Made by a program: the position numbers and the translations under genes. Source: Gammaproteobacteria bacterium (lineage in GTDB: Bacteria; Pseudomonadota; Gammaproteobacteria; Enterobacterales; Kangiellaceae). From it: a stretch of 64,000 nt of DNA. Location: NCBI GenBank assembly GCA_013373375.1, contig JABXHY010000023.1, positions 62,001 through 126,000 on the forward strand, in the 5' to 3' direction. Under the pieces are notes generated by a model. It was given only the letters and a program-made list of their open reading frames with translations. It did no database searches and was not told where the DNA came from. The stretch's first letter is position 1, and every line of letters begins with the position of its first letter. Shown here piece by piece: positions 57,119 through 64,000 of the stretch.

Positions 57119-57508
57119 TTATTGTCCGTCGATTCTTTCGAATATCTTGTCGATTTTCTCTTTCAGGGTTCCGGCAGTAAAAGGTTTAACAATGTAGCCG
57201 TTCACTCCTGCCTGCGCCGCCTCAACAATTTGCTCGCGCTTTGCTTCTGCTGTCACCATAAGTACAGGTAAATCTTTCAGGTTAGGGTCGGCTCTTACAT
57301 TTTTCAATAAATCGATACCTTGCATTCCAGGCATATTCCAATCAGTCACGAGAAAATCAAAATCGCCGCTTTGCAACATGGGGAGTGCCGTTTGACCGTC
57401 ATCGGCCTCAGCTGTATTGGTAAATCCCAGGTCCCTCAGCAGATTTTTGACAATTCTCCTCATTGTCGAAAAGTCATCAACAATGAGTATTTTCATGTTC
57501 TTATCCAA
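57119..57508 (-). CDS. cheY: Chemotaxis response regulator CheY
   Basis: 129 residues. Acidic pair in [14 protein letters not shown], phosphorylated Asp in [11 protein letters not shown], Thr/Lys in VTAEAKRE and IVKPFTAG. The start used is a TTG at 57506-57508 because GGGGAG lies eight bases upstream; an ATG at 57494-57496 (product MKILIVDD) is also possible. Controls motor switching. Confidence 0.96.
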   Translation of the reverse strand: MDKNMKILIVDDFSTMRRIVKNLLRDLGFTNTAEADDGQTALPMLQSGDFDFLVTDWNMPGMQGIDLLKNVRADPNLKDLPVLMVTAEAKREQIVEAAQAGVNGYIVKPFTAGTLKEKIDKIFERIDGQ

Positions 57509-57576
57509 GAAAGATCTCCCCTGTACGTCAATTGAATAATGCTGAGATTGTCTTACATAAAGTTAGTCAAAATTAT

Positions 57577-58305
57577 CTATTTACGCCAATCTCTTAAACG
57601 ACTTTGTAACCTAATCATCGCTTGACTGTTAATTTGACTGATGCGACTTTCAGAAACTCCAATAACTTCACCAATTTCTTTCAAGTTAAGCTCTTCGTCG
57701 TAATACAACGCAAGGACTAAACGTTCTCTTTCAGGTAGACCGCTAATGGCTGTTGCCAAGCATTTTCTAAAGTCAGAGGATTCGATTCCATCGATGGGAT
57801 TATTTGTTTTGGTTGAGGGTGAGAGGCCTTCCGAGAAAAAGTCTTCTGAGACTCCCAGATCTTCAAAATCTAGCATGTGCCCGGTTGAAGACTCCATTAG
57901 CATAATGCGATACTCTTCAACTTCGACACCAATAGCTTCCGCCACTTCTGTGTCTCTCGCATCACGCCCTGTTTTTTGTTCAATCTCGGCAATTTTCTCA
58001 GCTATCAAACGTGTATTTCGGTGAACTGACCGCGGCACCCAGTCTCCACGTCGAATTTCATCGATCATTGAGCCTCTGATACGAATACCGGCAAAGGTCT
58101 CAAAACTGGCACCTTTGGTCGCATCAAAGTTTCGAGAAGCCTCTAGTAAGCCAATCATGCCAGCTTGCATTAAGTCTTCAACTTGAACACTCGAAGGCAA
58201 TCTTGACATCAAATGATGAGCGATACGCTTTACCAAAGGTGCGTATTGAGTAATAACATCCTGTTGGCTCGCGCCATTTTTTTTATAAGCATCTATTCGA
58301 GACAC
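57577..58305 (-). CDS. fliA: RNA polymerase sigma-28 factor FliA
   Basis: 242 residues. Regions 2 to 4 of a sigma factor: YAPLVKRIAHHL and EDLMQAGMIGLLEASRNFD in region 2, and ERLVLALYYDEELNLKEIGEVIGVSESRISQINSQA in region 4. It transcribes late flagellar and chemotaxis genes. Lies between flhG and cheY, the standard polar-flagellum order. Confidence 0.97.
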   Translation of the reverse strand: MSRIDAYKKNGASQQDVITQYAPLVKRIAHHLMSRLPSSVQVEDLMQAGMIGLLEASRNFDATKGASFETFAGIRIRGSMIDEIRRGDWVPRSVHRNTRLIAEKIAEIEQKTGRDARDTEVAEAIGVEVEEYRIMLMESSTGHMLDFEDLGVSEDFFSEGLSPSTKTNNPIDGIESSDFRKCLATAISGLPERERLVLALYYDEELNLKEIGEVIGVSESRISQINSQAMIRLQSRLRDWRK

Positions 58306-58327
58306 AAAAAGATCCTCAAATCAGTCG

Positions 58328-59215
58328 TCAGTACGCTCCTTGCTGGACTAATCGCTCCATGAAAAACTCGATATGACCACTAGCATTCATTGGAATCGGC
58401 CATGTTTCTACTTTTTTACCGAGAGACTTCAGCGCAATTGAAGCAGGAGTCCTTGGAAATAGATCCAACACAGGCTTTTGCTTTTTAATGGCTTTTCGCA
58501 CATTTTCATCAAATGGCACAGAGCCAACATACTCCAACATAACATTCAGAAATTTATCCGTCACCATACTTAGTTTGGAAAATATATCGCGACCTTCCTG
58601 AGGTGAACGAACCATGTTCGCTACTATTTTAAATCGCTCAACGCCATGATCTCGATTGAGCACTTTCATGAGTGCATACGCATCGGTTATCGAAGTTGGC
58701 TCATCACAAACTACAACGAGTACATCTTGCGAGGCTTTAGTAAAAGATAGCACGTTATCAGTGATACCAGCTGAAGTGTCTACCAGCAAGTAATCTAGGT
58801 TTTGCCCAACATCAGTAAAAGCTCGTATGATACCTGCGTGCTCTGCTTGACTTAGCTCTGCCATCTTTTGTGTGCCAGACGACGCAGGGATAATCGATAA
58901 ACCGGAAGGTCCATTAATTACGATATCTTTTAACTCACATTCTCCTGCTATCACATGCTGCAAATTTCTCTGCACCTTGAGTCCCAACATGACATCAATA
59001 TTGGCTAACCCTAAATCAGCATCTAGCAACATTACATGTTTACCCTGTTGACTTAAATAAATTCCAAGGTTTACCGAAATATTGGTTTTTCCAACACCAC
59101 CTTTACCACCAGTTATTGCAATTACTTTTATCGGTTTGAATGATGTCATCGAGCGAAGTCCTGCGGCTTGATCATTGATCGTTTGTCTGCTTTTCGTAGT
59201 TTGAACTGTATGCAC
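58328..59215 (-). CDS. flhG: Flagellar number regulator FlhG (FleN)
   Basis: 295 residues from a GTG that overlaps the flhF TAG stop by one base. N-terminal DQAAGLRSM is the FlhF-stimulating DQAxxLR motif, which supports this start. Then the ParA/MinD fold with GGKGGVGKTNISVNLG, LLDADLGLANIDVMLG and VDTSAGI. It limits polar flagellar number and activates the FlhF GTPase. Confidence 0.95.
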   Translation of the reverse strand: MHTVQTTKSRQTINDQAAGLRSMTSFKPIKVIAITGGKGGVGKTNISVNLGIYLSQQGKHVMLLDADLGLANIDVMLGLKVQRNLQHVIAGECELKDIVINGPSGLSIIPASSGTQKMAELSQAEHAGIIRAFTDVGQNLDYLLVDTSAGITDNVLSFTKASQDVLVVVCDEPTSITDAYALMKVLNRDHGVERFKIVANMVRSPQEGRDIFSKLSMVTDKFLNVMLEYVGSVPFDENVRKAIKKQKPVLDLFPRTPASIALKSLGKKVETWPIPMNASGHIEFFMERLVQQGAY

Positions 59216-60660
59216 TATCGCGTACCTGTCGCTTGTTTAGACCACTGATTTTCGTGCTGACGTGATAGCCAGACCATTTTCGAAACAAGGTGATGAGCCC
59301 TTGCCACACGAATATCTTCAGGAACCCGTTGTCCATCGGTTGTATACGCAACCGGTAGGTTATGACTGAGTATAGTCGAAATTGCCTCACCCAAGCTGAC
59401 AGCTTCATCTATTTTAGTAATGATAGAACCTTCAAGCTTGAATTGTTTAAATAACTCTATCGCTTCAACCAACACTTGGCGCTGAGAGGTTGCTGAGAGC
59501 ACCAGGTAATTTTTTATTTCCACTGTATCGTTGCTAAGCACTTCCATTAATTGAGCCATTCTTTCGTCATGATGACTCATGCCTGCAGTATCAATTAAAA
59601 CAAGCTTTTTATCTGAAAAATGATAAAGCGCTTCTCTAAAACTCTTTTCGTCGTCCACAGCCCTGACCGGGACCTGCAAAATTCGACCATAGGTTCTCAA
59701 TTGTTCGTGAGCTGCAACACGAAAATTATCCGTGGTAATTAAAGCAACGCTATTCGCGCCTTCTTTCAAAACTTGTTTCGCTGCTAACTTTGCTATCGTA
59801 GTTGTTTTCCCAACACCTGTCGGGCCAACCAAAGCCACGACCCCACCTCGAGTTAAAATTTCGTCTTCATTTACTCGAATCGATTTAGCCAGCAAGGCCA
59901 ACCCTTTTTGCCATGCGCACTCATAATCTTTTTCTGCATCGCATTGACCAATAATGGACTGAATGATCGGTTTATCGAGTCCTAATTTTACCATCTCTCG
60001 CTCTAATGCTACGGCAGTTGGTGACTCTTGAAGCCGTTTGTCATCGGCAATTTTTGCAACCTGATCTTGCAGCAATGACCGCAACATGTTGAGTTCTTCT
60101 CGCATAGCAACAAGAGTTGGCTCCTGCGTCCACTCAACTTTGGGAAAAGAAGGAAAACGTTGTTCTTCTTCTGGCCATCCAGAATTCTGATCAACGTAGT
60201 TATTATCGATGGACTTAGTACCTCGGCTACTGGTTGCCTGATTGTTTGTAGCGCGCAACCTAGAACTTTCATCTTCACGACTCGACAATCTTTCGCTTGA
60301 ACTTTGCGAACGCTTCGACTGCCCCAGCAACGACTCAATTAATGATTTTGATTGATGAACTTTCGACTTATTAGATTCACGCTGACTCGATAAGGTAACC
60401 GTAACATCGTCTAGGTCGTCCAGTGAATCGACAGGCTCAGAGTAACTTGAAGGTTTTGATGCTTTAGATTGGCCGTTGTTTGCTTGACTATTCGAAGATG
60501 GCTTATGCAATAACGACTCTTCGTAATCAGTTGCCGCGACAACTTCAACCCCACCATTCACTTTAGTCGACGACAAAATGGCAGCTTCTGCACCCAACTC
60601 AGAAGTCACATTAGCTAATGCAGTTCGCATATCTTTGGCAAAAAATCGACGTATCTTCAT
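59215..60660 (-). CDS. flhF: Flagellar polar-placement GTPase FlhF
   Basis: 481 residues. The N-terminal part is disordered (residues about 60-165), then an SRP-type GTPase domain: VGPTGVGKTTTIAKLA (G1), TTDNFRVAAHEQL (G2), LIDTAGM (G3) and TKIDEAVSLG (G4). It directs the flagellum to the cell pole with FlhG. Lies 16 bases after flhA. Confidence 0.96.
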   Translation of the reverse strand: MKIRRFFAKDMRTALANVTSELGAEAAILSSTKVNGGVEVVAATDYEESLLHKPSSNSQANNGQSKASKPSSYSEPVDSLDDLDDVTVTLSSQRESNKSKVHQSKSLIESLLGQSKRSQSSSERLSSREDESSRLRATNNQATSSRGTKSIDNNYVDQNSGWPEEEQRFPSFPKVEWTQEPTLVAMREELNMLRSLLQDQVAKIADDKRLQESPTAVALEREMVKLGLDKPIIQSIIGQCDAEKDYECAWQKGLALLAKSIRVNEDEILTRGGVVALVGPTGVGKTTTIAKLAAKQVLKEGANSVALITTDNFRVAAHEQLRTYGRILQVPVRAVDDEKSFREALYHFSDKKLVLIDTAGMSHHDERMAQLMEVLSNDTVEIKNYLVLSATSQRQVLVEAIELFKQFKLEGSIITKIDEAVSLGEAISTILSHNLPVAYTTDGQRVPEDIRVARAHHLVSKMVWLSRQHENQWSKQATGTR

Positions 60661-60676
60661 GTTAACTCACTGCTCT

Positions 60677-62767
60677 TTACTGCCCGACGGTTGCCACCAC
60701 TCGGACTTGTTTGTTGTCAGGGATCTCCTGGTAACTCAGTACATGCAAACCAGGAATACCAAATCGAGCAAAGTGCGCTAAACTGCTGCGCAGTCCGGGA
60801 GAAGTAAGCAATATTGCCGCTTTTCCGGCTGCTTCCTGTTGTTCAGAAGCTTGTTTCAAACTTTGTTGAAGCTTCTCAGCTAAACCAGGTTCAATATTGA
60901 CGCTTTCATCAGCGCTCGACTGAAGTGATTGCTGCAATATCTGTTCCAAGTTAGGGTCTAATGTTATCACTGGCAACTCTGGCTCTAACCCATTGATATT
61001 CTGAATAATTAATCGACTTAATGCGACCCGAACAGCAGCCGTTAGAACGACGGGATCTTGACTTCTAGTACCGTACTCAGCCAAAGTCTCGGCGATTGTT
61101 CTCATGTCCCTAATGGGTACCTGCTCAAGTAATAAGTTCTGCAGCACCTTAACAACAACTCCTAAAGGCAGGGTATCCGGAACTAAGTTTTCCACTAATT
61201 TAGGTGCCGACTTGGCAAGTTTGTTGAGTAGGTGTTCCACTTCCTCATGACCGAGTAGCTCATTGGCGTGAGTCTGCACCAGTTGACTTAGATGCGTAGC
61301 GACCACAGTACTGGCATCGACAACCGTATATCCCATTGATTGAGCCTGCTCTTTTTGATTGGGCTCTATCCACACCGCTTCTAACCCAAACGCAGGATCT
61401 TTGGTTTTAATTCCTTGAATTTCACCGAATACTTGTCCAGGATTTATTGCCATTTCGCGCTCAGGCATTACCTCTGCCTCTCCCACAGCAACCCCCATTA
61501 ATGTAATGCGATAAGCATTTGGCGATAGATCTAAATTATCGCGTATGTGAACCGGAGAAACTAAAAAGCCTAATTCTTGCGAAAGCTTTTTGCGAACCCC
61601 TTTGACTCGAGCCATTAATTTTCCATCTTGTGCCTGGTCAACCAAAGGAATTAATCGATAGCCCACTTCAAGACCGACGGGATCAACAGGAGGCACATCA
61701 TCCCACGACAATTCTTTGAGTTCAGGTTCTTTTTGTGGAACCAACTTCTCCTGTTGCTCTTCTTGCTCTTGTTCTTGCTGGACTTTTTCTTGTCGTTGTT
61801 GAACTCGATAAGCAATCGCTGCCGTGATTCCCGCGAGCAACAAAAATGCAAAATGCGGCATTCCTGGAATAATCCCCATGACAAATAAAATACTGGAGGT
61901 AATCCAAAGCGCTTTAGGTTTGGTAAAGAGTTCGCCAACAACTTGAGTGCCCATGTCGTTAGAAGAGTTTTGTCGCGTAACCATTATTGCTGCGCCCGTC
62001 GAAAGCAACAGGGAAGGAATTTGCGCAACTAATCCATCACCAATAGTCAATAGCGCGTAAAATTGCATTGCGGTTCCAAAATCAAGACCGTGCTGCCCCA
62101 TCCCAACAGCGACGCCGCCAAGAATGTTAATAAGTAGAATCAATAAGCCAGCGACGGCATCTCCACGGACGAATTTTGACGCACCATCCATTGCCCCATA
62201 AAAATCAGCTTCACTTGACACTTCTGTTCGTCGTTCTCGCGCCTCTTCCTGTGTTAATAGTCCTGCATTTAAATCTGCATCGATTGCCATTTGTTTACCG
62301 GGCATAGCATCTAATGTAAAACGAGCGCTTACTTCAGAAATTCGTCCAGCGCCTTTAGTAACAACAACAAAGTTGATAATGACTAATATGGCAAAAACCA
62401 CCAAGCCGACTGCGTAGTTTCCACCAACGACTACCGCTCCAAATGATTCAATTACACTACCCGCGGCGCCAGGGCCTGTATGACCATTAAGTAAAACAAC
62501 ACGCGTTGAGGCGACATTCAATGCCAGACGCAACAAAGTAGCCACTAGCAATACCGTAGGAAACGCCGCAAATTCTAAAGGTCTTAAGGTGTAAACTGTT
62601 GCAAGCAAAACGACCAATGCCAATGTGATATTAAAAGTAAAAAATACATCCAGCATTATTGGTGGCAACGGCAAGGTCATCATTGCCAATATCATTAGCA
62701 CTAATATGGGCGTGCCCGCTCCACTTGCTGATAAAAGTCTTAATCGTTTCGTTGTTGCTTCTGCCAC
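60677..62767 (-). CDS. flhA: Flagellar export gate protein FlhA
   Basis: 696 residues. Eight predicted membrane helices in the first 330 residues, with the FHIPEP-type segment TLPLPPIMLDVFFTFN near the start and GAGRISEVSARFTLDAMPGKQMAIDADLN. The cytoplasmic domain (about 360-696) shows LGVVVKVLQNLLLEQVPIRDMRTI. It forms the nonameric ring of the export gate. Confidence 0.97.
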   Translation of the reverse strand: MAEATTKRLRLLSASGAGTPILVLMILAMMTLPLPPIMLDVFFTFNITLALVVLLATVYTLRPLEFAAFPTVLLVATLLRLALNVASTRVVLLNGHTGPGAAGSVIESFGAVVVGGNYAVGLVVFAILVIINFVVVTKGAGRISEVSARFTLDAMPGKQMAIDADLNAGLLTQEEARERRTEVSSEADFYGAMDGASKFVRGDAVAGLLILLINILGGVAVGMGQHGLDFGTAMQFYALLTIGDGLVAQIPSLLLSTGAAIMVTRQNSSNDMGTQVVGELFTKPKALWITSSILFVMGIIPGMPHFAFLLLAGITAAIAYRVQQRQEKVQQEQEQEEQQEKLVPQKEPELKELSWDDVPPVDPVGLEVGYRLIPLVDQAQDGKLMARVKGVRKKLSQELGFLVSPVHIRDNLDLSPNAYRITLMGVAVGEAEVMPEREMAINPGQVFGEIQGIKTKDPAFGLEAVWIEPNQKEQAQSMGYTVVDASTVVATHLSQLVQTHANELLGHEEVEHLLNKLAKSAPKLVENLVPDTLPLGVVVKVLQNLLLEQVPIRDMRTIAETLAEYGTRSQDPVVLTAAVRVALSRLIIQNINGLEPELPVITLDPNLEQILQQSLQSSADESVNIEPGLAEKLQQSLKQASEQQEAAGKAAILLTSPGLRSSLAHFARFGIPGLHVLSYQEIPDNKQVRVVATVGQ

Positions 62768-62777
62768 AGTGGTATAC

Positions 62778-63905
62778 CTAATATTTCATATGTTCTGGAA
62801 TGGGGTAGTTTTTAATGGGCTTTGGTTTCACCGCTTTCCCTTTTTGGTATTCATTCAACTGCATGACATAAGCCAGTACTTGTGCAACAGCCAAATATAA
62901 GTCTTCTGGAATTTCTTGATCCAATTTTGTAGTGTGATAAATCGCTCGCGCCAATGGCGGCGCTTCCATAATTGGCACGTGATGAGCTTTTGCGACTTTC
63001 CGAATATTAAACGCTATTAAGTCTGCACCTTTCGCAACAACTACAGGCGCAGTTCCAGCAAATTGATCGTATTTTAAAGCGACAGAGTAATGCTCTGGAT
63101 TGGTCACAACAACATCTGCATCAGGAATGGCTTCCATCATTCTGCGGTGAGTCAACTCGCGTTGCGTTTGTCTAATCTTACCTTTAACTTCTGGCTTACC
63201 TTCAGTTTCTTTATATTCGTCTTTGGTTTCCTGCTTGGTCATCTTGAGTTGTTTGGCGTGATTCCATAATTGAAACGGTACATCAATGAGTGCAATCAAG
63301 ACCAAAGGAGCACTTATCATTAATAATGCAGCTAACAAAGAGTTGATAGCTTCGATGGTTTCTAACTGAGGAGAAGAGCGGCCTAATTGTAAGTAAAAAT
63401 CAAATTTAGCCTGTAAAACCAGCCAAGCAAATATTGCAATCAATAAAAACTTTCCTATAGCTTTCAGTAACTCCATTGCCGCGTTAGTCCCAAACATTCT
63501 TTTAAAACCAGCTTTGGGCGAAAGTTTATTCATTTTTGGAGCAATCGCTTGAGCACTAATAGTTAATCCCCCAATCAATACCGGTGTAAGTAAAGACAAA
63601 ACAAATAATGTTCCGAAAAATATTCCCAAGCTGGCAAATACAGAATAAATAGAATGCTGCAAACTTTTCATCATAAAGCTCACATCCAATACTTGAGCCC
63701 TATCAACAGAAAAGGTAAACGACTTTATTTCGTTAAATGCATGGCCGACTGAAGAAGCACTCGCCAACAGTGCGAGAGGACTGGCCAATAAAACAAATGC
63801 TGTGGTGAGTTCTCGAGATCGGGGTACCTGGCCTTTTTCCTTCGCCTTTTGAATCTTTCTGGGCGTGGCCTGTTCGGAACGTTCACCACTGTCTTGCTCT
63901 GCCAT
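62778..63905 (-). CDS. flhB: Flagellar export switch protein FlhB
   Basis: 375 residues. Four membrane helices, then the self-cleavage site in VVVTNPEHYSVAL (cut between N and P) needed to switch from rod/hook to filament export. N-terminal GERSEQATPRKIQKAKEKGQVPRSRE is the standard start. It lies directly after the fliR stop with no spacer. Confidence 0.97.
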   Translation of the reverse strand: MAEQDSGERSEQATPRKIQKAKEKGQVPRSRELTTAFVLLASPLALLASASSVGHAFNEIKSFTFSVDRAQVLDVSFMMKSLQHSIYSVFASLGIFFGTLFVLSLLTPVLIGGLTISAQAIAPKMNKLSPKAGFKRMFGTNAAMELLKAIGKFLLIAIFAWLVLQAKFDFYLQLGRSSPQLETIEAINSLLAALLMISAPLVLIALIDVPFQLWNHAKQLKMTKQETKDEYKETEGKPEVKGKIRQTQRELTHRRMMEAIPDADVVVTNPEHYSVALKYDQFAGTAPVVVAKGADLIAFNIRKVAKAHHVPIMEAPPLARAIYHTTKLDQEIPEDLYLAVAQVLAYVMQLNEYQKGKAVKPKPIKNYPIPEHMKY

Positions 63906-64000
63906 TTAACACTCCACCATAATAAGTTCGCATGCCAGAGTTTCGCCGCGTTGAATTTGATCGATAAAGTGAGGCAAAAAGCTTTTTAGTAACAGCCAAA
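63906..64000 (-). CDS. fliR: Flagellar export protein FliR, C-terminal fragment
   Basis: Only the last 30 codons lie in the window; the gene runs off the right edge. The frame ends WLLLKSFLPHFIDQIQRG, then LACELIMVEC and TAA, immediately before the flhB ATG. FliR is the expected gene upstream of flhB. The product identity rests mainly on gene order, since the fragment is short. Confidence 0.7.
   Translation of the reverse strand, partial: WLLLKSFLPHFIDQIQRGETLACELIMVEC

Overview
This is a chromosomal, housekeeping-type window from an AT-rich gammaproteobacterium, probably marine and polarly flagellated. The gene orders seen here (fliR-flhBA-flhFG-fliA-cheYZAB-motCD-parC-parP-cheW; asd-fimV-truA-accD-folC-SPOR-cvpA-purF; etfBA divergent from the ETF dehydrogenase; rluC divergent from rne) are shared with Pseudomonas and Oceanospirillales/Kangiella-like groups. 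The exact genus cannot be fixed from the sequence alone. No rRNA, tRNA, insertion sequence, prophage or CRISPR array was seen.

Layout. 1-2.8 kb: start of a crotonase gene, an exported M28 peptidase, slyX and a short-chain dehydrogenase. 2.9-6.4 kb: electron-transfer flavoprotein genes etfBA, divergent from ETF-ubiquinone oxidoreductase. 6.5-8.3 kb: an orphan small protein gene bracketed by terminators, and a DUF3466 surface protein with a GlyGly-CTERM-like tail. 8.4-14.1 kb: homogentisate route of tyrosine degradation (hpd, hmgA, fahA, maiA) next to a TyrR-type regulator, with a perfect TyrR box between them. 14.1-25.1 kb: one long minus-strand run: YceD-rpmF-plsX-fabHDG-acpP-fabF-pabC-mltG-tmk-holB-pilZ-tatD (lipid synthesis, folate, cell wall, replication). 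25.3-28.8 kb: Maf-type pyrophosphatase, a membrane diguanylate cyclase preceded by a 17-bp tandem repeat, an HAD phosphatase and RluC. 28.9-32.5 kb: RNase E with a long structured leader. 32.6-38.2 kb: gamma-glutamyltransferase, a giant propeller sensor with a degenerate GGDEF domain, and a small acyltransferase, all overlapping or nearly so. 38.2-48 kb: purF back to asd. 48-64 kb: flagellar regulation, chemotaxis, stator and export genes, including the ParC/ParP polar-positioning pair.

How the parts work together. The chemotaxis block encodes a full CheY/Z/A/B/W pathway, a MotCD stator pair, and a ParC/ParP system expected to place the array at the pole beside the FlhF/FlhG-positioned flagellum. 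CheA carries three copies of one short acidic motif in its linker, which may be a multivalent docking site. The lipid block runs from ribosomal protein L32 through PlsX to the ACP and carries a FadR-like operator upstream of acpP.

I do not see a clear new defence or mobile system. The best leads are the triplicated CheA motif, the propeller/degenerate-GGDEF/ggt/acyltransferase cluster, the rne leader structures, the tandem repeat before the diguanylate cyclase, and several palindromic control elements. Motif and coordinate calls were made by eye, without database searches.
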